A stretch of DNA of 64,000 bases from Vermamoeba vermiformis (taxonomy: Eukaryota; Tubulinea; Echinamoebida): assembly GCA_045837725.1 (NCBI GenBank), contig JBEWZL010000270.1, forward strand, positions 124,001-188,000, written 5' to 3'. This document shows, one piece after another, positions 47,188 through 58,574 of this stretch. The stretch's first letter is position 1; each line of letters opens with the position of its first letter. A model generated the notes under the pieces. It made no database searches. It was not told the origin of the DNA and saw only the letters and a list, made by a program, of their open reading frames with translations. Position numbers and translations under genes: made by a program.

Positions 47188-48057
47188 GAACCATTGAAAT
47201 ACGAGCTAAATAAAATATCATTATTAGTTAGCGCTTTATTACACCGAAGAATCTTTCGCCCACCAAAATAAATTTCAAAACGGTCAAATAAAAATGCATT
47301 TCACCATATATTTAACTTCTGAAACGATTAATACAGCGCTAATATAGGTCAACTTACTATTTTACATACGAGGCTTGTTATAGAAAAATATCAGACGTTG
47401 GTTGAGGATCAATTTTCCACGCGTGCCATCCAACCTCTACACAGTGTCCATGAGCCTTCATAACATTCACTCATCGTGCAGTCGGTACTCGGTATGCCAG
47501 TAAATTAATTGAGCATGATTTTGAATCGATACTGAAGTGCGTTGTGGTTGTGCTAATTTTTTTGCAATTTGAACACCAGACGTCATCCTACACAACAATT
47601 TTTAATATCTTCCATTGTATATTCACAAGTGTACGCGGCACGAGGAAATATCTTAAATTGGAGACTTAGCTAAGCAAACAAAGGTCACGAGGTGAGGATT
47701 TCAAATGCAGGCTGGATGGACCCACACGAGCTATTAAATGAATGGTTCGCGACAAATATTAGCGTAAGTATTTTTATTAATGCTACCCTTAAATATACGC
47801 ACTGTTTTAACTGCGGTGAGTCGCTATAGCCAAAATCTAGCCGTTTTTTGTTTCACAATAATATTTTACGAGGTATTTATTTCGCTTTATCAATTGATAA
47901 TCCTTGATGATATGACTCATTCAACCAAAAGCCTACAATAATTATTAAAAAAAACAAATTTATTCGATGTTGTTAAAAGTTTAAAAGATACAAAAAAAGC
48001 TGATCTAAATGGTTATTCATTCTCAGCGCTGAAAGCAAACTTGAACTACGTGTTATT
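47188..48057. other. Spacer between the inverted paralogs
   Basis: 870 bp between the two convergent copies. No gene or repeat seen; acts as the loop of a possible large inverted repeat. Confidence 0.5.
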
Positions 48058-49190
48058 TTAGTCAAGGTCAGCGAGGTTGAATTGCAGGCGTAACGGGATC
48101 GAGATCGGCACCTCAGCTCGTTTGGCGTAGCGGAAAATATGGCACACCTTGGCTGCAATCTCGATGAGGTCTCGTGTGCTCTTTTCAGTTTGCAACGATA
48201 CACCATTAGCGCACTTAAATCTGGCTTCAATGCTCGCCAGTTCAATGGCAATGTCAGATTCGCCACTCAAACGAGGGATGCGCAAGTCGAAATGGAGCTT
48301 GTGCTTCTGCTTGTGGTTGTTGAGAACGTTGATATAAGGATTGCCGAGCTCTTCGAAATCAACGACCTATACAATAACGGATCAATAGGTAATTGCAATG
48401 TTAATACTTGGAAAACGAATCCGTGCACTTTTGAAATCACAATCGGACAAAGCCGCGCGAATAATTTGAATACTTTTGCATAAATGTAGGTACTAAAAGT
48501 CATTATAACGAGAAGCTAATAGGATTTCTTACCTCAGGAGCCTTGCATCCGTATTCCAACAAAACAGCTCGTTGTTCGACGCTGAAAACAATCTTTCGGG
48601 GACGTCTGACTGCACTAACGATGAGACAAGTGGCCACGGCAGCGAACATGAGTGCACCAACGACGACAAAGGCAATCAGACCTGCGTTAATGCCAGATTC
48701 AGCGGATTTAATGTGAGGATCGCCAGGGAAGTTCGTTGTGATCGAGTTCGTAGCTGAAAACATTAACAAAGGCACGACAATGACCACTATAATACGATGG
48801 TGAGTAAGTTTTGGTTCCAGTATTTGTTGCAACAGATTTTAGTCTCGTTGCAGATTCGATCAACTTACGAGGCACAAACACAGATAAAATGCAAGCCGCG
48901 GCGACGATTTTGAATACAAATACACCCTTGCGATCGATGGTGTAGTCTGAAGGCACTCCAGTGATGCCTTCATTGAAGGCGTGAGGGTTTGAGGGAACTT
49001 GACCTTCGACCAAGATCTGCAACGAACAAAATTTAGAAGAAATCCTTCGCATCCTTTAATATTAATATCAAGTACATACTTCATAGAGCTTGGAGGTGGG
49101 TTGCGTCGGGACAGCAATGGCTACTTGGTACCCAGGAACGGGAGTGCCGAACGAAACGTTGACTCCACCGAAGGAAATATTGGCGGACAT
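48058..49190 (-). CDS. Two-TM membrane protein, inverted-pair copy 2
   Basis: Start MSANISFGGVNVSFGTPVPG at 49190, then VAIAVPTQPTSKLYEILVEG, VPSNPHAFNEGITGVPSDYT, TM1 across an intron (FKIVAAACILSVFVP and VVIVVPLLMFSAT), TTNFPGDPHIKSAESGIN, TM2 (LIAFVVVGALMFAAVATCLI), the basic patch RRPRKIVFSVEQRAVLLEYG and a C-terminal soluble part (HKLHFDLRIPRLSGESDIAI, EARFKCANG, EKSTRDLIEIAAKVCHIFRY). It is the tail-to-tail partner of the gene at 46081. Exon phases match. A 100-bp block (48526-48625) is almost identical to 46620-46719, while surrounding sequence has drifted further. Function unknown. Confidence 0.72.
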
Positions 49191-49812
49191 GATCAGGGGT
49201 AAGTGGTGTTGGATCTAGTTAGTGTAGGTGAGATAAAATAAATAATTCACGGTTTATATGGTGTCGCTGTCAAATATCAGTGTGCTCTCGGAGAAACGCC
49301 GCCGCTGATTCAACCAATCAAATAATTGCGCTGAGAATTTCTTGGTAATAGCATCCGTGGCGGGTTGGGTTTGTTCTTGCTCGCTGCCTATGAAATGAAG
49401 ATAAGTAATGCAAGGGATGAAGAAGAAATGAATTGCGACTTCGTCCTGGATCTTTTTGTATACTTTTTTTTCCTGGAATACTTAGCTGACGCAAAGCAGA
49501 ACGAGGCCAAGTTCATCGTTCGTACAATGCGAACAACGCTCATGTCGATCACAATACAAAAGGCAATGCACTTGAGGGATCTGTTGCGATCAACTAAGTT
49601 CAACAAAGTTCGAGTTATTTCTTTTAATTAAGAAGATATCGCATGAATTTAAGAAATGGATAAAACTGAATTGTTGCGAACGTTTCCTGCCTTAAATATC
49701 GGCGGCTGGTTGAAGATCAATCTATCTTTAAATTATCGAAGAGGAGTAACACAACTCCTTGATTCAATTTGCCGTATTATTGTATCCTATAATAACATAG
49801 TATCTATATATC
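49191..49812. other. Intergenic spacer, about 620 bp
   Basis: Open frames on both strands around 49,365-49,631 lack any domain or splice support. Nothing else seen. Confidence 0.5.
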
Positions 49813-50584
49813 ATGGCTCAAAAGGCAACTTTCATCGTGGCTGTCGTGGTTGTTCGAGACAATAAGATCTTGTTGATCCAAGAGGCCAAAGAATCTTGCA
49901 AAGGTCTTTGGTATTTACCTGGTAAGCATATCACGTAATATAATTATTTAAGGAATTATTCGAATTTTTGGGACACGTCTTTAATTGTTCAATTTGCAAA
50001 TCCGTTCTAACTTTAATTCTTTTGCAAAATTCCAGCTGGAAGAATGGAAAGTGGCGAGACTATAATAGCAGCAGCCAAAAGAGAAATGAAAGAAGAGGCT
50101 GGCTACGAAATTGACGTAAGAAAATTTCGCTATTATTCAGGTCTTTGATCCGCTGAAATTTCTAACCAATTTTTTAGGTCGCTGGTGTATTCCATGTCGA
50201 ACATATAAGCTACGGAGGAGTAAGATCGAAGAATACACAATTTTTCGAATTTTTAGCTAAATTTCTTTTTTTCAGCCTTCGTGGATTCGCTTTGGCATTG
50301 CCGCAAACATTACTGGCGGAGAATTAAAGACAGTTCCTGATAAGGAAAGTCTACGCGCTGATTGGTTCCCGTTGGAGGACCTCAAGAACGGCAAGATCCC
50401 GCTTCGTACAAACGACTTTGTGCCTCTCGTCTTCAACATCTTCTTAAAGAACAAGTATATTATCCCTATCAACTTCTTCGTAGACAAAACTGACGCATTT
50501 GCACAACAAAACAATTACTTCCAGCTCGAGAACGGTGGATCGAATAAGACTACCGACGAAAAGTTATTGGACAATGTAAATTAA
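49813..50584 (+). CDS. Nudix hydrolase (NUDT18-like)
   Basis: Four exons (49813-49921, 50036-50115, 50178-50219, 50276-50584) join to 540 nt, 179 aa plus stop. The fold starts KATFIVAVVVVRDNKILLIQ; the Nudix box is complete: GRMESGETIIAAAKREMKEE followed by AGY, matching GX5EX7REUXEEXGU with all metal-binding Glu. Then FHVEHISYGGPSWIRFGIAA and LRADWFPLEDLKNG, a feature of NUDT18-type enzymes that hydrolyse oxidised (8-oxo) guanine diphosphates. The tail (NNYFQLENGGSNKTTDEKLL) is polar. Soluble, cytosolic or nuclear. Substrate is inferred from resemblance only; other Nudix substrates, including ADP-ribose, cannot be excluded. It lies tail-to-tail, 159 bp from the ADP-ribosylation fusion gene. 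Confidence 0.88.
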
Positions 50585-50743
50585 TGTTAATATGTTATTA
50601 TGTTATAGTAGTATTATAAACGAATGTTTAATAAGGCTTCAATCGCTCATTACGTATCATTAATAAGACCGAAAATTAGTACTTTGTTCTAGATCCGCTT
50701 ATTGGTGTTAAACTTTGCATTTAATTCCGAGAACAGAATAAAA

Positions 50744-53700
50744 TTAATACTCTTCACCATAATAATCATCGTGTTCCTCATCATAGCCATCGTATCCTTC
50801 ATAAACTTCAGCGCCTCCACCCGCATCTTTGTTGTAAATCAAGGTCATTTTTGGCGGTGCTGCTTTTCCTGGGCCTTTGCCACCAAAATGCACGATATAC
50901 GTAGGCAAGATTTGATCCATATTAAATATAACCTGTTACACAAAGATAAATTAGCACCACATCCAAAACGCGATCCGCTCGAGCGAAGTTGATCCTGATT
51001 TTGATATAGGTAAACTTACAATCTCGGAGCCATCAGGTGACGAATGACTATGATATCCTGGTTTTAATTTGCAGCCGAGTTGAACTTTTGGCATTTTGAA
51101 TGTGTTTCCAACCAACACTTGGCACAACAAAAACCGAGCACCACCAGCATAACTCATTGAAACGGCCGGTAATTCTGAGAAGTCTAGGCAAGCATTAGAC
51201 ACCCATTGCACTATCATAGTGATCTTACATATTCCTGCGCCGTAGTAGCCTTGGTCAGTGCGAGATCCAACGTGATCCAAACTGAAATTGTTTTCAATAA
51301 TATTCGATATATTTTCCGGGCTCGTGCCATGAAAGCATAATATAGGTTTAGTTTCTATCGATAATAATATTAATAAGAGTAGTTATGCAGCAGGTTTTTC
51401 AGATCTGGTACTTACGTTCCCAATCGATTTCTTGTGCCATTTCCAGCCTTCTCTTTTGAAATTTCGCTATTAACTTCGGATTGACAACGTATTCGACTTT
51501 AGTAACTTTAGAATGACTGCCTTCCATCAGGCGATAGAATTGACTTTCGGCCATCCTACGAACGCAAGTCATTTTAGCCAAGTCATTTCATAGCGGCATT
51601 TACGTGAATTTATATAATACTATAATAAACCTTTGTTTAAAGATGTAACAGAAAGTGAAATAAAACGATAAAAAAAAAATAATCAAGTCGGATCCGATCC
51701 GCAGATCAACGAAATAATTCGATAAGCACATTATTGCTATATTATGTATATGATTGTTTTTGTTTACCTGAAGTGGATCGTGGATGCGTCGTTTTCGAAC
51801 CGAGTTGAAGGATACAAGGAGAATATTTTGGTCTTATTGCCCTTCAACGCTTCTTTCTCGCCCGGCAAATACAATTTGGCCTCTTCTTCCGCATCAAGGT
51901 GTTTCTTATTTGAGCCTACTAGTCGCTCCGCTTCTTCTTTTTCTTTCATCAGAATTTTAATGATTTCTTGTTGCGCTTTTGTGTCTTCTTCCGCCCTAAT
52001 TAGCAAGCATTAATGATCATTTTCAATGAGTATTCGTAAGTGTGCTGATGACACGTGTCACGTCAATGACGGTTCCACTGAATTTTTTTTACGTTCGAAG
52101 TTTCGATGTGACACGTGTCATCAAAAGTGTCATTATTGTAAAGGTGATTGAAACGTACCTTTGTTTGTCTCGTTTGTACCGTTCCAATTCTTCGTATAAT
52201 TTTACAATGTCTTCATCTTTCTTCTCGAGAGGTTTGTCAGCTCCGTTCAAGTTGTTGTTCGCATTCGAGTCTTCTTTCACGTCAATATTTACAATGGTTT
52301 TATCGCCCGACTTGCTAATAGCCTTCTTATTGTCATTCTTATCCACCTTATCACTATTTACATTACTATTGTTATCGCTGTCATTCACTTTTTCTTTCGC
52401 GGCGTCGTCGTTTTGTTCTTGTTGATGACTGGCTGGCCAAAAAATCGTTAAATCACGTGACTATAATTCATGAAATAACATACCAGTCAAAAGATATTCA
52501 AGTGCTTGTTCAATATTATTGGCTGCTTTAGTCAAAGCAATTTTGATTTGCCGTTCAGTCACGTCAGGTAAAATTCCTTTGATCGTCGAAATCTGTTACC
52601 AAATTTAGTCAAAATATTTCCTTATTTGGCAATGAATGCATGATACGTACGTGATTGGCCTCTTCATTGTCCAATTTCATTTTCTTGGCTTTTTGTTCTG
52701 ACTCGGCTTCTTCCAATTTTCGTTTTTTGCTTTGCGGAGAATTAGAATCCGATTCTTTAATCTCCGCTGTATTTTTATCTTCTTGATTAATTTTTGCCTT
52801 TTCATTTTCATCTTGAAGAACTGTTGGCTGGCGTTTAGCTTTGGCCGCGTTATTATTTTTGAGTTCAATTTCGGGTTCGCTGTGTTCGGGTGTTTTGGGC
52901 TCTTCAATTTCACTCACGTCCATTTTACCGGTCTCAACGAGCATGTATCCGTGAAGACCTTGAGACCTACGTTAATAACCATAATAGTTGGAAGGCTATA
53001 ACATACCTGGTAAGAATTGAATCGTGTCGTCAAGTAGCAGCGGAACAATTTTTCCTTTAGTCAATTTAAATTCTTCACCGGTCTCTTTACGAATAATTTT
53101 CGAAGCATTACTGCCGATCTAAAAGAGTTTTTGTTAGTATTTCCTTTTTAGGCAATGACCAAACTTCAGACTTACGAGCTTCACATTGACTCGATTCTTT
53201 TCGTTTGTCTTATGGATCTCTAAATGCTGTCTGCTTAATCGATTGTCTTCAATGCCTGTCAGTCCTCCTCGGCCCAGAATAATCGGCAAATTGTTCATGA
53301 AATTCAACGGGATCGGTGCTCCTTCTCCAACTGGAATCAGTCCGAAGTATTGTTCGTTTGACATCTCCGTTTTCTTATCGCTATTTTTAGCATCGTTTTT
53401 AGCGCTTGAAGGCTTGTTACTATTGGCATTCGCGTCTGATTTTTTGTCGTCGGGCTGTTCTTCCAGATCCGGATCTCCGTTTTTTGCTTTGACGAGTTTA
53501 GTAGGCGCGTTTTGCAATAGTTTTTCTTTCAAATCGAGCATAATCATTGGATGTAAAAATCCAGGTCGTTTTCTATTGCCTTTAGTCTCGCAGTCCATTA
53601 GCATCTGAACGAACTGCCCTGGAATACTTTTGAATCCACAAGCTGCACCAATCATTCCGCCGACAATACATGCATTCGTATCTGTATCACCACCTGCTGC

Positions 53701-55214
53701 TATTGTTTCTTTTATAGCTACCTCGTACTTCGTTCCATGGTACAAATGTCTGAGAAAAATAATCACGTTAACCAAGCGCATTACAAACTCAAAGAAAAAA
53801 TTGCATAAATTTGACAATAATAATTTCAAAGCGGTTCAATTTCGATGAAATATCATCTGTGCTGAAAATAAGTATGCCAAAGTGTCATACCTGAATGCGT
53901 GACTAAAGCCAATCTTGACCCAGCCGTGCTTGTCTTTGGGCATGGAAGAACATTCTCTTCCTTCTTTAGCCTCCTCAAGCCAATCAACGACATCACTCGC
54001 CGCGTGTTCTTTGGCCCAATTATACGCCACTTCAAATGCGCCTTTTCGGTCATTTGGTTTGTTCATCAAGTGTGCTATAGCGAGCACGTAACATGCGCAG
54101 CAGTGAGTACAAATTGGGTGTGGATGACTCAGCGCACTTTCTTGTTGCGCGATCATTGCCAAGTCGTCAACCGACAACTGTGAAAAAATGAAGATATTTT
54201 TAGATACGCAGCAGAAAAAACGAGTAAATTATTATTGATAATAGAGCGTACCTTATGACCCCAAACAGCCAATGGCGTCATGCGCATCAAACTGCCGTTC
54301 GATTGTGATTTTGTGCAGGCACGACTGGCTCTCAGCGTCATTCCCGCTCCCAACCTTCGGACAAAATAAAGTTAATTCTCCGATCAATCGCAATTTTTGG
54401 CACTATATTGAACAGATACTAGATTTCAATTGGTTGCAAAAGATGCTCGGAGCGGATCCGAAAGAAAAAGTTCTCTTCCGTAGCTTGTCTTACCCTTTTT
54501 CTTCGATCACAACTTGCAATGCGGGGTCCTCAAAGCACGAAAAAGCAGCAATTGTAGTCTCGCCGCAATCAAATGGCTTTGAAGCCAGCCACCTGATGTA
54601 CGATTTGGCTATCTTGTCCGTGTCAAAATCTGTGCTCTCGGCCAACGCACTCGCCAGTGACTAAATATGGTAATTAATTAATTAATATTATTAATGGTAT
54701 TCATATATGATATTAACGTACTATTGTAAGCTCGCCGTCATCGGTAATTTGACCCGCAGATAATTTCCAATAGCCGCCGCCTTTCATCTGTGACAATAAT
54801 ATGATTAATTTTATTATGATTAGTTTTCGTTAAATATAAATATGTTATTAATACGCACTTCAAGGGCTCTTTCGACTTCATCTTTCTTTGGCTTGTGGCC
54901 TGCAAAAAAAAAATCGTTTCAGCGCCAAACTCAGAATGAACATCACTTAAAATACGTGGACCACGATCGCAAAATTAAAGTAAAAAGGGTAATCCATATT
55001 ACTTAGTAACAGACAGCTGATTTAATTAAATTAAATCGTCTTGCAGGAAATTTTAAAACGTTGAAAATGAAAATTATGGATCAATATTTAGCCAAAAATT
55101 ATAATACATTAATGGAGTATTTTTACCTAAAAATTCCAGGTAAGATCCGATCGAATCTCCAATTAGCGCGCCAAAAATTGCTCCAAGAGCCACATCATCT
55201 TTTTTGTCACTCAT
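50744..55214 (-). CDS. ADP-ribosylglycohydrolase-FHA-CUE-PARP fusion protein
   Basis: Sixteen GT-AG exons from 55214 to 50744 total 2976 nt, exactly 992 codons (991 aa), all junctions in phase. Residues 1 to about 310: ARH/DraG-type hydrolase, with ALIGDSIGSYLEFLG, GQITDDGELTI (metal-binding acidic triad), SNGSLMRMTPLAVWG and GGDTDTNACIVGGMIGA. About 395-490: FHA domain (PIILGRGGLTGIEDNRLSRQ, HLEIH), a phosphothreonine reader. About 490-582: charged nuclear-type linker (SKKRKLEEAESEQKAKK). About 583-618: CUE/UBA-like LPDVTERQIKIALTKAANN, IEQALEYLL. About 620-750: coiled-coil. About 750-960: PARP catalytic domain with CFHGTSPENIS (His), GYYGAGIYFSE (Tyr) and DGSEIVIFN (likely catalytic Glu), then an acidic Tyr tail. 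One chain would both remove and add ADP-ribose, probably at phosphorylated, ubiquitinated nuclear targets. Confidence 0.9.
52049..52120. promoter_or_regulatory. Intronic palindrome pair TGACACGTGTCA
   Basis: Two perfect copies at 52049-52060 and 52109-52120, 60 bp apart, in the intron between the exons encoding the coiled-coil halves of the ADP-ribosylation fusion gene. A half-site (AAGTGTCA) follows near 52,126. Confidence 0.7.
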
Positions 55215-55782
55215 TGGCTCAACTCCTCGTGAAAATCACGAAAAGTATCGAGTTGTGGTTCTTCTTCGAAATTTAGATGCGAAATGGATCTTGCGCGTGC
55301 CACAAGCTCGATTATTTTTGACGCGCAGTATCCAGCTACACAACACACCTTATATTTCAGACTATAATAAGGCGCATGATAAATTTAGGGTTGATAGTCG
55401 ACTAAAGTCGTAAAGACCACGAGATCCTACACCGTTTTGCAAGTATGTAACTATAAGCCTTAAAAAAATCGGATTAATGCTGTCAATTTATTTATCGTTC
55501 ATATCGAGCTTATTGGAACGAAAACTCTTCGTGGAGACGAATTAAAATTAATTCTCAACGTTTTGTTTCGCAAGCTTAATAATAACATTTTAATGTGCTG
55601 CCTGTTAATTAATGCAGTAAATTTGGTAAATTATTTATCTAGCTGTCTCGTAAAAACATTTTTGCAATGTGAATCTTTACGGAGCACTCGTTACCGCGCG
55701 TAACAATGTAATTGCGATATCTTATAACTAACGATTTTTTCTATCGAATATTCTAGAAAATTGAATTAATAAGAAGCAACAA
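55215..55782. promoter_or_regulatory. Divergent promoter region
   Basis: 568 bp between the starts of the fusion gene (minus) and the ICMT-like gene (plus). Plus-strand frames overlapping 55,061-55,413 are shadows of the fusion gene's first exon and UTR. Confidence 0.5.
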
Positions 55783-56728
55783 ATGGAAGGAGCTGGGCCG
55801 TTACCAATTATACGGATCATTGCCTTATTGACCTTTCCTATCTCTCGCTTGATCTGCTTTATACTACTGCGAGTGAAAACTAAAAATAAGAAGGCATTTT
55901 CTGCACGAGCACCAAAGTAAGTGGTTAATCATGCTTCTAGAAGGCTCATCTGGATCGAAGCTAATTTTTTTTTGCTTCATAAATTATCAAATAATTAAAT
56001 AATAATATTTAGGGATATAATTTTAATGGTGCTACGAATATTATTCGTTGCCGCTGCAATTACCGTCGCTATTCTTTCATTTGCAATTGCGGACCAGATG
56101 TTATGGACTCAAATCATTGTAGATCAGGTACTTTTGATGCTCTTAGGCATTAATGGCGAGTACTAATATTATTTCATGTTTTCAGACCAGTACTATTGTT
56201 ATGCTTTCAATTGGTTTTGCAATTATCGTGTTGGCTGATATTTTAATTCTCGTGTCCGGCTTCAAACTGGCAAAATCAGCTAAAAACAAAGAAATGACCG
56301 TAAGTACTAATATATTTTATACAATATTCTAATAAAACGCCAGTTTTAAGCCAAATTTCTGTATCGGATCTAACATTTTTTTGTAGTTGGTCACCAAGGG
56401 TCCATATCGCTTAATGCGCCATCCAATGCACGGTGCATTTTTTGTATTTATTGTTGGAGCATTCATCGTGCGATTGAATTGGTTTTTCGACCTGTTAATG
56501 CTCGTCAGCTGGGCGATCGGTTTGCTCGAATTGCCTAAAGAAGAAGAGTCGCTTGTTTCATGGTACGGCGAGGCATATATTCAATATAAAAAGAAAACTG
56601 GAGCACTTTTGCCGTGCCCTGTCCTCGATTGCGGAGTTTCAAAGGAAAATGCAGAGTGGATCGCAGAAAATCGTGTTGATACTCAAGTTGGATTACTTCC
56701 CTCGATGACAGAGCTTGAGGATGATTAA
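55783..56728 (+). CDS. ICMT/NnrU-type integral membrane methyltransferase-like protein
   Basis: Four exons, about 235 aa. MEGAGPLPIIRIIALLTFPI, SRLICFILLRVKTKNKKAF; then several TM helices: ILMVLRILFVAAAITVAILS, TIVMLSIGFAIIVLADILIL, FVFIVGAFIVRLNWFFDLLM. The signature LVTKGPYRLMRHPMHGAFFV is the (G)PYR-xxRHP motif of the isoprenylcysteine carboxyl methyltransferase superfamily, and PKEEESLVSWYGEAYIQYKK is its EE-L-x-F-G-Y-Y partner motif, both lining the SAM pocket. The family methylates prenylated proteins or lipids at ER membranes. HPM with His rather than Tyr after it is a mild deviation. Substrate unknown; relation to true ICMT or to PEMT-like enzymes is open. C-terminus is acidic (MTELEDD). 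Confidence 0.82.
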
Positions 56729-57627
56729 TATAATTGTATATTATAGCGTATTGGTACGAAAGTCGTTTATTTCAGCCAGAGATGGATCTCGTAGGTTAGA
56801 AAATCGACCGCATAAAAACCATTTTATCCGCAGCACCTTTATCAGTGTCTCTTGACTAAATAACGAGCAAGCACACAACGTTAGCATCGGCTTCAAAAGC
56901 CAAAGATCAACTAACTTTCAAATTCCATTTGATCCGAAAAATATTTCTGAACTCGATCTGCCTTACGCGCCACGTTGTTAGCTAGAAATTCGATAAATCT
57001 GGATACTATTCAATGTAAATATGCTAATATAGGTGCATAATAGGATGCTGCTAAGGCATAAGCTCGTCGCACGTGGATATCTCACTTTGAACGTTTGCAG
57101 TTGAAGAACAACAACGGACGATCACGGTTACCTCATTGGTAGCGATGTAAGTATAATATCATTACGCTCTAATAAAGAACGGATTCTAATTTGTGGCTCT
57201 TTCAGATTACTTTCGCCATTTCTGGAAGTTTGAATCAATGTTTTCTAAGAAAGCTTGAAGGTATTATGTTTCAGGATGCTACTGAACGGTGTTGTAACAT
57301 ATTTGCTTTATTCATCTTCGCTATTGGATTGCGTCTACTAATGTAGAAATAAGCTTTGACGTCATTTTATTAATCGACCTCACTCGTCCTACGCTTGGCT
57401 GATTGAATACTCGTATATTGACTCACGACTTCCTTTTCCAAGTATGTAAAACCTCCTTCATTGGCTATATCAATACTGCGATTTACTGCACGCTTCTTCT
57501 TAGAATTCACGTGCTCCGTTTAGCGATCCAAAAGTAGCAAGTGCACTTGCTATTTTGTACTAAAGGTTTTTTCGTTTCATTTTAATTTTTTTGTGTATTA
57601 GTAACTACCACGTCACTACAATTAATT
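56729..57627. other. Intergenic spacer, about 900 bp
   Basis: No supported gene, repeat or RNA found between the ICMT-like gene and the small proline-rich gene. Confidence 0.45.
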
Positions 57628-57807
57628 ATGGAAGGAGACGACTCCCTATCATTTGTCCCCTCTGACTTTACTTGGCCTCGCCGTCGCCCTAATCCTTGCT
57701 TCCCTGGACCTGACGACTTTCCTCGACCATGGCCAATGCCCACCGAACCTACTTGGCCTACCTTCCCCAGAAACCCAATTGAGCCTCAGTTCCCAGAGGA
57801 CAATTAG
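57628..57807 (+). CDS. Tiny proline- and tryptophan-rich protein, 59 aa
   Basis: A single uninterrupted frame of 59 codons: MEGDDSLSFVPSDFTWPRRR, then PNPCFPGPDDFPRPWPMPTE, then PTWPTFPRNPIEPQFPEDN. Pro, Trp and Phe are frequent, repeating WP/FP dipeptides. The DNA is clearly richer in C and G than its surroundings, with C/T-ending codons (CCC, CCT, TTC, ACC), as expected of a real and strongly expressed gene. An AATAAA signal lies shortly downstream (about 57,869). No signal peptide. An upstream exon cannot be excluded, as a TTAG acceptor-like site precedes it. WP/FP-rich short proteins can act as SH3- or WW-domain ligands; function here is unknown. Confidence 0.5.
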   Translation: MEGDDSLSFVPSDFTWPRRRPNPCFPGPDDFPRPWPMPTEPTWPTFPRNPIEPQFPEDN

Positions 57808-58361
57808 AGCGGTCGCAGTTTAATCCTTCGGTTTAATTCAATTCCAATTGTACCATCGTACTCACAAATAAACTAATAGCAACTGTTATTGGGAAATATT
57901 ACTGCACTTAAACTATTTGGCTTAGCAGCGCGTTTGAATTCAAAAACATTTTTGTAAGAAATTTCCTACAGCTCGATCGACGACAAAAATTGCAATACAT
58001 TCGGTGCAAAAAGCACAAATGTGGTGGAATTGGCGAGCTTTTTATTTTGACAGTATGGTTGACTGGTTCCTGTCAATGGCCAAACCAAATGAGGGATCGG
58101 ATCACCGCTTTGATCCAGATTTCGGAAGTATAATTGTAAAAGCAATATTAAGTAGATAAAAATCCTTCCCTTGTGTAATTTACAAATAGCGGTCTTCTTT
58201 TGAACCATGCTAAATCAATTTGAGGTACTCCGATGTACCGAAAATAAGTTAAGTTCCTTCCGTAGTCCGAAGGGCTTTATTTTATTCAAGTAGAACACCA
58301 AGGTGAAAATTTCGTTATTAGAAATCCTCTTGTTGCGGATATAAGCAATTACAAACAGCAT
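57808..58361. other. Intergenic spacer
   Basis: Contains a minus-strand open frame 57966-58208 (MVQKKTAICKLHKGRIFIYL, 80 aa) with no domain or codon evidence; not called as a gene. Confidence 0.4.
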
Positions 58362-58574
58362 TTAATCGTCCTCGTCATTAACATTGGTAGCGGTTTGAGT
58401 TCCACCAACTGCGCCAGGGGTTTCAGATCCAACAGGCGTACCATCAGCGTAATACGCTCCTGAGCCAAAGAAGTCGCTGTCTAATCCATCGTCTGGTGAA
58501 GCACCGCTTACAGCTCTATTTAAGGCTGTAGTACTTTTCGGGCCAGGTTGCCCCCCTTTTAACAGGTTACCCAT
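58362..58574 (-). CDS. Small candidate myristoylated protein, 70 aa
   Basis: Single-exon frame MGNLLKGGQPGPKSTTALNR, then AVSGASPDDGLDSDFFGSGA, YYADGTPVGSETPGAVGGTQ, TATNVNDEDD. It begins MGN, a good N-myristoylation context, with a nearby Lys; the rest is Gly/Ser/Asp-rich and likely disordered, ending acidic. No recognised domain. Support is only the intact frame, its non-random composition and the myristoylation-type start, so it is a moderate call. Confidence 0.4.
   Translation of the reverse strand: MGNLLKGGQPGPKSTTALNRAVSGASPDDGLDSDFFGSGAYYADGTPVGSETPGAVGGTQTATNVNDEDD

Noticed and set aside
49365-49631. Open frames on both strands between the membrane-protein pair and the Nudix gene
   Set aside because: Neither begins with a credible ATG context plus domain; hydrophobic and charged runs look like chance in AT-rich DNA.
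52732-53608. Long plus-strand frames opposite the fusion gene
   Set aside because: Antisense to well-supported exons of the ARH-FHA-PARP gene; Phe/Ser-rich as expected for the complement of Lys/Glu-rich exons.
57966-58208. Minus-strand frame of 80 codons
   Set aside because: No recognisable feature beyond one hydrophobic stretch; composition like surrounding spacer.
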